The translations under genes were made by a program, and so were the position numbers. From the NCBI GenBank assembly GCA_964615975.1, contig CAZTTH010000006.1, forward strand, positions 1 through 64,000: 64,000 bases of DNA, read 5' to 3'. Shown here piece after piece: positions 1-8,213 of the stretch. The notes under the pieces were generated by a model. That model searched no databases, was not told the origin of the DNA, and worked only from the letters and a program-made list of their open reading frames with translations. The DNA comes from CAZTTH01 sp964615975 (GTDB lineage Bacteria; Verrucomicrobiota; Lentisphaeria; JABSQK01; JAJFLO01). Every line of letters begins with the position of its first letter. Position 1 is the stretch's first letter.

Positions 1-1679
1 GCTTTAGTGGCATATTGCTGAATCATACGGTGGGTATTGAAAAAAGAGCCGTTGATTGCCAGTGCATGACGCATGACCTCAATGAACCGATTGACCTCCA
101 GATAGTATAGCGGCATGATAACATGTTCGAGCTTATCATAAAGCGATTCGGCATCATGGAAACTGATATCTAAATTCTTTTGCGTGCCTGGATCATCGCC
201 GATCGCCCAGCCGGTTATTCCTTCGATACACCCTTCTATCCACCAGCCATCGAGAATACTCAGGGATGGAACACCATTGATGGCAGCTTTCATACCGCTG
301 GTACCTGATGCTTCAAGTGGCGGCATCGGAGTATTCAGCCAGAGATCCACCCCCGCGACCATCAGTCGTGCCATATCGATGTCATAATTTTCGAGATAAA
401 CAATGCGAATATCCTGACCGAGTGCCGCGCGGGCGGTGAAAACTTGGCGGATTAATTCTTTCCCCTCATTATCCTTGGGGTGAGCTTTGCCGGCAAATAT
501 TATTTGTAATCCACCATAAAGTCCAGCCAGGCGCCGCAGTCTTGACATGTCTTGAAAGATAAGATTCATCCGTTTGTATGCGGTTGCCCGACGGGCATAA
601 CCAATGGTCAGGCAATTGAGTTTCATGCCGGAATTTTGGGTGCGATTGAGGTAAGCGATCAAATCGTTTTTGGCGGCGCTGTGGGCACTCCAAATCTCAT
701 CAGCTGGCATGGATATCCCATAACGCAAACTGAAATTGTCTTCGCGCCAACCCGTAATGTATCGATCAAAGAGACGTTGAAAATGAGGAGAAGCCCAAGT
801 GGCGGCGTGGACTCCGTTGGTGATAGAATCGATCTGATAATTAGCGAACATGTGTCGTGAAATATCACCATGTCGTTTGGCGACGCCATTGATGTAATGG
901 CTCAGATTCAGTGCGAGAAATGTCATATTGAGTACATTGTCGCAACAAAATACTTCTTTCATTTTGAATTCGGCACGTGGACCAAGAACGCGTTGCGCGA
1001 GATCAAGAGGAAATTTGTCTTGTCCAGCCGGGACGGGAGTATGAGTGGTAAAGACACAGAGCTGGCGTACCTCCTCGATATCATCTTGATTGATTTGACG
1101 TTGAGAGTCATTTGTGCGTTCATGAAGCAATTCGAGGCTTAGAAAAGCGGCGTGTCCTTCATTCATATGAAAGCGCTTCAGATTTACGAATCCAAGCTGT
1201 CGCAGCATCCGCACTCCACCGATGCCCAGGACAATTTCTTGACAGAGGCGATAATAAGCATCACCGCCATAGAGATAATGGGTGAGTTGACGATCGCATT
1301 CATGGTTAATGGTTAAATCGGTATCAAGAAAAAAAATCGGCACGGTATAATCGCCGCAACCCCTGATTTCGTATTGCCAGACACCAACATGAACGACACG
1401 GTCTTCGATTGTGACCTGGATTTGGTGGTGCAGGGATACCAAGAAATCCGAAATCCCCCATTCAAAAGGAGTCTCGATCTGTTGTCCGTCAGCATTCAAA
1501 CGTTGAAACAAATAACCCTTGCGATGCAACAGAGTTATGCCGACCATCGGGATATTCATGTCGGCGGCGGCTAGCAGCGTGTCACCAGCGAGAATTCCCA
1601 GACCACCGCTATAAGTCGGCATTGCCGATAACAAACCGATTTCCATCGAGAAATAAGCGATACTGCGATGATTATTCAT
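1..1679 (-). CDS. glgP: Alpha-glucan (glycogen/starch) phosphorylase, C-terminus beyond window
   Basis: Phosphorolytic cleavage of alpha-1,4-glucan to glucose 1-phosphate in the cytoplasm (GT35, PLP-dependent). The frame is open from ATG at 1679 to the left edge, about 559 codons. The N-terminus reads YFSMEIGL.SAMPTYSGGLG, typical of the short alpha-glucan phosphorylase subfamily (TIGR02094 type) rather than the classical 800-residue enzymes. Near the left edge the motif EASGTSGMKAAINGV carries the lysine that binds PLP, and HMNEGHAAF is the other recognisable core motif. The start lies 9 bases after the stop of the upstream acetyl-CoA hydrolase gene, so the two are probably co-transcribed. 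The true C-terminus cannot be seen. Family assignment is secure; whether the substrate is glycogen, maltodextrin or another glucan is inference. Confidence 0.93.
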   Translation of the reverse strand, partial: MNNHRSIAYFSMEIGLLSAMPTYSGGLGILAGDTLLAAADMNIPMVGITLLHRKGYLFQRLNADGQQIETPFEWGISDFLVSLHHQIQVTIEDRVVHVGVWQYEIRGCGDYTVPIFFLDTDLTINHECDRQLTHYLYGGDAYYRLCQEIVLGIGGVRMLRQLGFVNLKRFHMNEGHAAFLSLELLHERTNDSQRQINQDDIEEVRQLCVFTTHTPVPAGQDKFPLDLAQRVLGPRAEFKMKEVFCCDNVLNMTFLALNLSHYINGVAKRHGDISRHMFANYQIDSITNGVHAATWASPHFQRLFDRYITGWREDNFSLRYGISMPADEIWSAHSAAKNDLIAYLNRTQNSGMKLNCLTIGYARRATAYKRMNLIFQDMSRLRRLAGLYGGLQIIFAGKAHPKDNEGKELIRQVFTARAALGQDIRIVYLENYDIDMARLMVAGVDLWLNTPMPPLEASGTSGMKAAINGVPSLSILDGWWIEGCIEGITGWAIGDDPGTQKNLDISFHDAESLYDKLEHVIMPLYYLEVNRFIEVMRHALAINGSFFNTHRMIQQYATK

Positions 1680-1688
1680 TGAACCAGC

Positions 1689-3521
1689 TTAACATTTGAT
1701 CCTATAAGTGATAATTTCTCTATCCGCCAATGACGTCAAATTGCCGGCAATTTTCCCTAAATTCTCCATGACTTTTTTCATGCCATTATTTTGCCATCGC
1801 ACCCAGGAGATGATTTCCTTCATCCCCGCCTTTTGCGCATAACGATAAAGTTTCTCAGCCAGATAACCTGCCATACCTAATAGCCGGACATTCTCGCCTA
1901 CGACGATTGCCAATTCCACAATGGTATCTTCGGGACGCCCTTGATAACGGCCGATGGCAACCATCCGTTCACTGCCGTGTTCATCCACATGCAAGATTGC
2001 CATCCCCATCGAGGTGCGATAATCGAGTGTAACCCGTCGGCTGGCTTCTTGGTGGGGCATGGATTTGGGGACATAAAAATATCGTTCTATCAGGGTTTGA
2101 TCGTCGTGGGAATAAAAAAAGTCCTGCAATAGTTTCTCGTCAGTAATTTTGAGTGGACGGACGCGATATTCGACAGTACCGAATATCGCATTGTGCTCAC
2201 ATTCAACCGGGTAGTTTTGTCTCCAGGGATTGAGTTGTTGATCGAAGTAGACATAGCGATTTTGTTTAACATAGGCCAATAGCTCATCCCTGAATTCGGG
2301 ATGAGCTATTTCTATCAACTCCATGGCACGCTGGCGAATAGATTTACCAAAAAGATTGGCAATACCATATTCGGTAACAACATAATGAACATCGCCTCGA
2401 GAGGTTACCACCCCAGCGCCCGGCGACAATTGCCCGACAATCCGTGACATGGTGCCATTCTTCGCTGTCGACGGCAGGGCGATGATGGGCCTGCCGCCAC
2501 GGGAACGACGCGCACCTCGTATAAAATCGACTTGTCCGCCGATCCCGCTATAGAATCTGGAACCCATGGAATCGGCACAAACCTGACCGGTCAAGTCGAC
2601 CTGTAAGGCGGAATTGATGGCGACCACATTGTCGTTTTGAGCGATACACCAGGGATCATTGACAAAATCTGAGGGGTAGAATTCGATTAGGGGATTTTCA
2701 TGAACAAAGTCGTAAAGCCTGCGGGTGCCCAGACAAAAACTGGTAAGGCTTCTCTCCGCCAGAATTTTTTTGGTTTTATTGGTGATAATGCCGGATGCAA
2801 TCAACTCGATGACGCCATCTGAAAACATTTCGGTATGAATCCCGAGATCGTTTTTATTCTTGAGATTTTGCAGTACCGCGTTTGGGATCCGGCCAATCCC
2901 CATTTGCAGAACCGCGCCATCCCGGATCAGATTGGACACATGAAGGCCGATGGCAGCCGATACCGCATCGATTGTTTCACCTGGCAATTCGGGTAATGGA
3001 TTATCAGCTTCCACCACATAGTCAAAGTCCGTGTATGGAATAAAAGTCTGACCGAAGGTGCGGGGCATGGAGGGGTTGATCTGGGCGATTTTTATATGTG
3101 CTTTTTTCAGCGCGGCTTTGATGATATCAACGCTTATCCCCAAACTGCACATGCCATAGCGATCGGGCGGCGACACGCTGACCAACGCAGCCTCGATTTG
3201 AAAACCGGGAGACATCAGTAAACGTGGAATTTCAGATAAAAAAATGGGGGTATAATCGGCTAAACCGTTTTGAACCGCCTCCCTGACATTCTCCCCGATA
3301 AAAAAACTGTTATCGCGAAAATGAGATTGGAGGTGGGGCTGAACCAGATTATTCTTTCCCAAGGTTAGCAGGTGAGTGACTTCATTATCAAGGAAATGGC
3401 CATAATTTTCGACCAGCGCATTGAGTAGAGTACTTGGGGTCGCGCCGCCGGACCCAATGAATATTCGTTTCCCCTTGGGGATTTTCTGCACTGCTTGATT
3501 GGCGCTCAGTAGTACAGGCAT
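1689..3521 (-). CDS. Acetyl-CoA hydrolase/CoA-transferase fused to a GNAT acetyltransferase domain
   Basis: 610 residues. About residues 1-440 form a family I CoA-transferase/acetyl-CoA hydrolase (4-hydroxybutyrate CoA-transferase-like). The catalytic glutamate lies in the GIHTEMFSDG motif, and the C-terminal half carries TEYGIANLFGKS and a LIEIAHPEFRDELL-type segment. From about residue 450 a GNAT fold follows, with a VELAIVV strand and a LLGMAGYLAEKL acyl-CoA loop. The start is ATG at 3521, preceded by AAGGTGA at good spacing. It is the first gene of a minus-strand unit with the phosphorylase. The same two-domain architecture is known in other bacteria. A role in acyl-CoA recycling, or in protein acetylation by the GNAT part, is inference. 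The 273 bp to the divergent hflK hold the promoters of both units. Confidence 0.9.
   Translation of the reverse strand: MPVLLSANQAVQKIPKGKRIFIGSGGATPSTLLNALVENYGHFLDNEVTHLLTLGKNNLVQPHLQSHFRDNSFFIGENVREAVQNGLADYTPIFLSEIPRLLMSPGFQIEAALVSVSPPDRYGMCSLGISVDIIKAALKKAHIKIAQINPSMPRTFGQTFIPYTDFDYVVEADNPLPELPGETIDAVSAAIGLHVSNLIRDGAVLQMGIGRIPNAVLQNLKNKNDLGIHTEMFSDGVIELIASGIITNKTKKILAERSLTSFCLGTRRLYDFVHENPLIEFYPSDFVNDPWCIAQNDNVVAINSALQVDLTGQVCADSMGSRFYSGIGGQVDFIRGARRSRGGRPIIALPSTAKNGTMSRIVGQLSPGAGVVTSRGDVHYVVTEYGIANLFGKSIRQRAMELIEIAHPEFRDELLAYVKQNRYVYFDQQLNPWRQNYPVECEHNAIFGTVEYRVRPLKITDEKLLQDFFYSHDDQTLIERYFYVPKSMPHQEASRRVTLDYRTSMGMAILHVDEHGSERMVAIGRYQGRPEDTIVELAIVVGENVRLLGMAGYLAEKLYRYAQKAGMKEIISWVRWQNNGMKKVMENLGKIAGNLTSLADREIITYRIKC
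2278..2310. repeat. 33-base perfect hairpin inside the acetyl-CoA hydrolase gene
   Basis: Arms of 13 bases, AATAGCTCATCCC (2278-2290) and its exact reverse complement (2298-2310), flank a 7-base loop TGAATTC. The hairpin lies wholly in coding sequence, in the conserved IAHPEFRDELL segment. Confidence 0.8.
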
Positions 3522-3794
3522 AGGTCACCTTATGATTGATTAAATTGTGAAAATCCGAATCGTTTAGAACAAATCATGAGCATTTTTTCATTCGCGAACA
3601 TTATAGGTGGTTTTCATATAAAATTCCATAAATTTTGTTCAAAGAAGTTCAACTTTTGATCGTGGCGCAGCGCTATTGCACGACTTGGATATAACTAAAG
3701 CACAAATATGGCATTGCAAAATAGTTATAACGTTCCATGATATAAAAGCACGATGAATATTTCCGTGATTAAAAAGTAATGAAAGGTTATTAGC

Positions 3795-4832
3795 ATGCCA
3801 GTACATAACAATGGTAAAGGCGGATCATGGGATAGAAGGACAGGTCCTGATTATACGATCGGTGATTTGTTCCGGCAAATCATGCCCAATGGCAACCCGT
3901 TTGGAATATTTTTCATAATCGTATTTGTGCTTGCGGCTTGGGGCGTCTGGACGGCTTATTACACGGTGCCGAGTGACTCTGTCGCAGTGGTGCAACGTTT
4001 TGGAAAATTCCTTAAGGAGGTTCAGCCCGGACTGCATTTCAAACTGCCATTAGGCATCGATACTGAAACAATAGTCCCAGTAAAACGTCAATTAAAACAG
4101 GAATTCGGTTTTACAACGATAGGCGCCACAAATCCATTTCAAAGTTCTGTACCTCACGATGAAATCAAGGAAACCCAGATGGTGACGGGAGATCTCAATG
4201 CCGCACTGGTCGAATGGGTAGTTCAGTATCGCATCTCAGATCCGGTTAAATATCTTTTCGAGGTGCGGGAACCTGGTGACACACTCCGCTATGTTTCCGA
4301 GTCGGTGATGAGAGAAGTGGTCGGTGATCGCACTGTGGATGAAGTGCTTACCATTGGTCGCCAGGAAATCGAATCAGAAGCATTAACCAAGATGCAGGCA
4401 CTCTCAATCAAATACTCATTGGGCATCAGTATTGATCAGGTACAATTAAAGAACATTAATCCTCCCAAACCAGTGCAGGATTCGTTCAACGAAGTTAATC
4501 AGGCCCAGCAGGAAAAAGAGAAACTGATCAACGAAGCCCGGCGCGATTACAATAAGGTAATCCCACTGACTGAGGGCGAGAAGGACCAACGCATCCGGGA
4601 GGCCGATGGATATCGGATCAAAAGAATCAACGAAGCAGAAGGAAATGTCTCACGATTCAATGACTTATTGGCAGAATACACTAAGGCGCCGGAAGTGACT
4701 CGTCGCCGTATTTATATCGAGACCATGCAGGAAGTAATGCCGGGCATTAGCAACAAAATCATAGTCGATGAGGAGGCGCGAGGCATTCTGCCCTTGCTTA
4801 ATCTCGATTCCCAAAAGGAAGTACACCCATGA
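3795..4832 (+). CDS. hflK: HflK, SPFH/prohibitin-family membrane protein
   Basis: 345 residues. A glycine/basic N-terminal tail is followed by one membrane segment (about residues 33-52, IFFIIVFVLAAWGVWTAYY) and an SPFH domain beginning with VPSDSVAVVQRFGKF. A charged coiled coil (about 230-300) contains the usual QAQQEKEKLINEAR-type sequence. HflK and HflC form a periplasm-facing cage around the FtsH protease in the inner membrane and modulate its activity. The start at 3795 follows a GAAAGG site. The gene overlaps hflC by four bases (ATGA), so translation is coupled. It is shorter than E. coli HflK (419) mainly at the N-terminal tail. No ftsH is present in the window. Confidence 0.93.
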   Translation: MPVHNNGKGGSWDRRTGPDYTIGDLFRQIMPNGNPFGIFFIIVFVLAAWGVWTAYYTVPSDSVAVVQRFGKFLKEVQPGLHFKLPLGIDTETIVPVKRQLKQEFGFTTIGATNPFQSSVPHDEIKETQMVTGDLNAALVEWVVQYRISDPVKYLFEVREPGDTLRYVSESVMREVVGDRTVDEVLTIGRQEIESEALTKMQALSIKYSLGISIDQVQLKNINPPKPVQDSFNEVNQAQQEKEKLINEARRDYNKVIPLTEGEKDQRIREADGYRIKRINEAEGNVSRFNDLLAEYTKAPEVTRRRIYIETMQEVMPGISNKIIVDEEARGILPLLNLDSQKEVHP

Positions 4833-5833
4833 TTGGAATCAAACAAATATTCATCATCGTGGTAATGGGGCTCGGAGCCTATGTCCTAAAGAGTTCGATT
4901 TACACCGTGAGCGAAGTCGAACAAATCATCATCACCCAGTTCGGCAAACCCGTCGGAGTTCCTGTGACTACCGCCGGGTTAAAGATCAAGGTTCCTTTCA
5001 TCCAGGAAGTTAATCCGATTGAAAAGCGTGTACTTGAGTGGGATGGCAGTCCGTCTGATATGCCGACCAAGGATAAACTTTACATCTCTGTCGACCTCTT
5101 TGCCCGGTGGCGGATAACAGATCCTCTTCAGTATTTTCTCCGGCTGCGCGACGAACGCAGCGCGCAATCCCGTCTTGATGATATTCTCGGTAGTGAGACT
5201 CGTAATGCGGTCGCTAAGCATGAGTTGATCGAGATAATCCGTACCACCAGGGATCGGGTTCCGTTGCGTGATGCTCTCCTGAGTGATGAGGAAAGCAGTG
5301 TGGATATGGGCTCACTGGTACCAATTCAGAAGGGACGTCAACTCATCGAAAAGGAGATTTATTCCGCGGCTGCCGAAAAGATTCTGGTCTTCGGCATCGA
5401 ATTGCTTGATATCCGATTCAAACGTATCAATTACAACGAGAGTGTGCGCCCGAAGATTTACGATCGAATGATTAGTGAGCGGCGCCAAATTGCCGAACGT
5501 TTTCTCTCGGAAGGTAACGGCGAGGCTGCTAGAATTCGTGGCAATCGTGTACGTGAATTGAACAAAATTCAATCGGAAGCCTATCGGGAGGTCGAAGAAA
5601 TTCGTGGCGCGGCGGACGCCAAAGCCACTGAAATTTACGCGCGAGCCTATAATCAAAGTCCCGAAGCAGTTGAGTTCCACGAATTTATACGAACGATGCA
5701 ATCCTACAAGGCCATCATCGATGGAAATACAACCCTCATCCTTTCCACAAACAGTGATCTCTTCAAATTTCTCAAGGGGATGAACCCGGACGGTATATTG
5801 ATTCAAGCACAACGCGGGAATGACAAACAATAA
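4829..5833 (+). CDS. hflC: HflC, partner of HflK
   Basis: 334 residues, the same length as E. coli HflC. It has an N-terminal membrane anchor (residues about 3-20), then an SPFH domain (SEVEQIIITQFGKPVG... onward) and a C-terminal coiled coil (IRGNRVRELNKIQSEAYREV) ending in the typical EFIRTMQSYKAIIDGNTTL segment. The ATG overlaps the hflK stop by four bases, with AAGGAAG upstream. Together with hflK it should form the FtsH-regulating complex. It faces the minus-strand pilus ATPase gene across 135 bp that contain no convincing terminator. Confidence 0.95.
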   Translation: MIGIKQIFIIVVMGLGAYVLKSSIYTVSEVEQIIITQFGKPVGVPVTTAGLKIKVPFIQEVNPIEKRVLEWDGSPSDMPTKDKLYISVDLFARWRITDPLQYFLRLRDERSAQSRLDDILGSETRNAVAKHELIEIIRTTRDRVPLRDALLSDEESSVDMGSLVPIQKGRQLIEKEIYSAAAEKILVFGIELLDIRFKRINYNESVRPKIYDRMISERRQIAERFLSEGNGEAARIRGNRVRELNKIQSEAYREVEEIRGAADAKATEIYARAYNQSPEAVEFHEFIRTMQSYKAIIDGNTTLILSTNSDLFKFLKGMNPDGILIQAQRGNDKQ

Positions 5834-5968
5834 AAACTTTGGCAGTCAGACTAGTGTGATTTGATAACATCCTCCTTGCGTCGTTATAGTTTCAGTGTTA
5901 TATGGCACAATATTTCACTGAATTAACCATGCCCTAGCACAGAGAAATAACAGAGTTGATTGCGAAAA

Positions 5969-8179
5969 TTATGACTTGGCCGCACTTGATTCTCTGTCAA
6001 CAAGAAGGTTAGGGTCGCGCGCCAACGCCAGCGCCGTTTCCTTGCTGATGAGTTGTTGTTTATAGAGGATGGACAGAGATTTATCGAAAGTCATCATGCC
6101 GTCCTTGGCGCTGGTCTCGATCGCGGAGAGCATTTGATGGGTGCGGTTGTCGCGAATAAGTGCCTGTATCGCGGTTGTCCCGATCATGATTTCAAATACG
6201 CCAATACGACCAGTCGCATCACTTTTCTGCACCAATCGCTGAGCCACCACTGCCCGCAGGCAGGAGGCAAGTTGGGTGCGCACCTGGTTTTGTTGATGCG
6301 GTGGGAAAGTGTCAATAATGCGGTCGACAGTTTGCACTGCGTCATTGGTGTGCAATGTGGCTAGGACCAAGTGACCGGTTTCCGCGGCTGTGAGCGCTGC
6401 CGATATGGTCTCTTGATCGCGCATTTCTCCCACCAGAATTACATCTGGATTCTGTCTTAGAATGTATTTAAGGGCGGTAGTGAAGCTTTTGGTATCGGCA
6501 TGGACTTCACGTTGTTCAATTATGGCTTTTTTGCTTGTATGGACATATTCGATCGGGTCTTCGATGGTGATGATATGACATGAACGCTCGTGATTAATCG
6601 CATCGATGATACAGGCGAGGGTAGTTGACTTGCCATGTCCGGTGGGGCCGGTAATCAGGATCAGGCCAGTAGGCTTGGCGGCCAATTGCATGATAATGGA
6701 TGGTAAACTCAGATCGGCAGCTGAAGGAATTATTTGTGATACCACCCGCAGAGCACAGGCCACAGCGCCTTTTTGATAAAAACCATTGACTCTGAATCGA
6801 TAACTCTTTTCGGTGTTAGGGTCAGCGGATTTATCAAAATTAGAGATACTTAAGGCGAAATCGATTTCTTTTTCGGACTCGAAATGGGCTCGCTGTGATG
6901 TACTCAGGACGCTGAATAGGAGTCGTTGGGTATCCTTGGGTTTGAGAGACTCAAGATTGAGTTCGTTCAATTGTCCATTAATGCGCAATACCGGGGCACT
7001 GCCTACGGTGAGGATGATGTCGCTGGCTTTATGCTTGAGAGCGGATTTTAACAGTTTCCTCATATCGATTTCCCTTGATTCCTCGCCGCTGTCGAGTTGC
7101 CTGAGAGTTTCAATGCCGGTTTCCATTCCTTGAATTGAAAGGAGAAATTCATCGCGATTAGTGGCGGCTATGGCGCCGTCCTCCGCCGAGATCAAGTTGT
7201 CGCGATACATCTCGGTTAAACTGCGATTGAAGGTTTGCATGCCAACCCCGGTCCCGGCTTTCATAGCCTCATCCAAATCACTTAATTCGCGGCGGATTAT
7301 CAAGCGCTGCACCAGTGGGGTAGCAACCAATACTTCCACGGCCACCACCGATCCTTTCCCAGATATCATGGGAACCAACCTTTGCGAAATTATACCGCAT
7401 AATGCGAGAGCAAGATCGGCTGAAATTTGATCCCGTGAGCTGTCGGGAAAAAAATTGATGATACGCTCAATGGTTTGAGTGGTATCGATGGTATGCATGG
7501 TGGTGACCACCAGATGCCCAGTCAGGGCAGCGGAAACCGCGATTTGCACAGATTCAAGATCGCGTAATTCCCCCAGAATGATGACATCCGGGCTTTGTCG
7601 TACGACATTTTTTAGCGAGGTGGTAAAGCTCAGGGTGTCATTGCCGATTTCGCGCTGTGTCACGATGCTCATTTTATCCCGATGAATGAATTCTATCGGA
7701 TCTTCAATGGTGACAATGTGTTTGTGGAAATGAGTGTTGATATGATTGATGATGGCTGCCATGGTGGAGGATTTGCCGCTGCTGGTTGAGCCGGTAATCA
7801 AGATGAGACCACGGGGTGTTTCGGCAAGCTGACTGACGATGGCGGGCAGGCGTAATTGCGAAAAGTCAAGATCGCCGGATGGCACCCGGCGGGTAATCAT
7901 TGATAAATTACCTTTTTGATAAAACAGATTGAGACGATAGCGATCCGTTTCAGTGAGGGAGATGCCAATATCCATATCTCTTTCAATTTCCAGACGCTGC
8001 TGAATTGATGGTGGCAGGTATTCCTGGAAGAATGCAGTAAAATCCTCGTGGTCAAGGGGTTGATCACTGACCATTTGCACCTGACCAAACACTCGCATTG
8101 CCGGTTTTTTGTTAACCGTCAGAAATAGATCGGAAGCTTGATGCTCTTCCATTTGGTGGAGTAATTCAATGATCTTCAT
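5969..8179 (-). CDS. Tandem PilU-PilT fusion, twitching-motility retraction ATPase
   Basis: 736 residues holding two complete PilT-family ATPase modules in one chain. Module 1 (about 1-350) has Walker A GSTSSGKSS at 130-138 and Walker B VIILGELRD at 199-207. Module 2 (about 371-736) has GPTGHGKSTT at 511-520 and VILVGEMRD at 580-588. Module 2 keeps an AIRNLIRE-like helix (AIQALIRDN), diagnostic of PilT. Module 1 has a diverged equivalent, as PilU does, so the order is probably PilU then PilT. Normally these are separate proteins forming stacked hexamers that power pilus retraction at the inner membrane. Both modules keep their nucleotide motifs, so both look active. It lies 34 bases downstream of a P-loop ATPase gene on the same strand. 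The pilus locus at 13960-20610 is a likely partner. Confidence 0.9.
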   Translation of the reverse strand: MKIIELLHQMEEHQASDLFLTVNKKPAMRVFGQVQMVSDQPLDHEDFTAFFQEYLPPSIQQRLEIERDMDIGISLTETDRYRLNLFYQKGNLSMITRRVPSGDLDFSQLRLPAIVSQLAETPRGLILITGSTSSGKSSTMAAIINHINTHFHKHIVTIEDPIEFIHRDKMSIVTQREIGNDTLSFTTSLKNVVRQSPDVIILGELRDLESVQIAVSAALTGHLVVTTMHTIDTTQTIERIINFFPDSSRDQISADLALALCGIISQRLVPMISGKGSVVAVEVLVATPLVQRLIIRRELSDLDEAMKAGTGVGMQTFNRSLTEMYRDNLISAEDGAIAATNRDEFLLSIQGMETGIETLRQLDSGEESREIDMRKLLKSALKHKASDIILTVGSAPVLRINGQLNELNLESLKPKDTQRLLFSVLSTSQRAHFESEKEIDFALSISNFDKSADPNTEKSYRFRVNGFYQKGAVACALRVVSQIIPSAADLSLPSIIMQLAAKPTGLILITGPTGHGKSTTLACIIDAINHERSCHIITIEDPIEYVHTSKKAIIEQREVHADTKSFTTALKYILRQNPDVILVGEMRDQETISAALTAAETGHLVLATLHTNDAVQTVDRIIDTFPPHQQNQVRTQLASCLRAVVAQRLVQKSDATGRIGVFEIMIGTTAIQALIRDNRTHQMLSAIETSAKDGMMTFDKSLSILYKQQLISKETALALARDPNLLVDRESSAAKS

Positions 8180-8213
8180 CTTGATATTTCACCGATATGA
8201 TTCGTCATTTATG

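Noticed and set aside
5312..5830. 172-codon minus-strand frame opposite hflC
   Set aside because: Fully antisense to a well-conserved gene and resembling no protein; a shadow of hflC codon structure.
5891..5922. Inverted repeat TTCAGTG...CACTGAA between hflC and the pilus ATPase gene
   Set aside because: Long loop and no T run on either strand, so not called a terminator.
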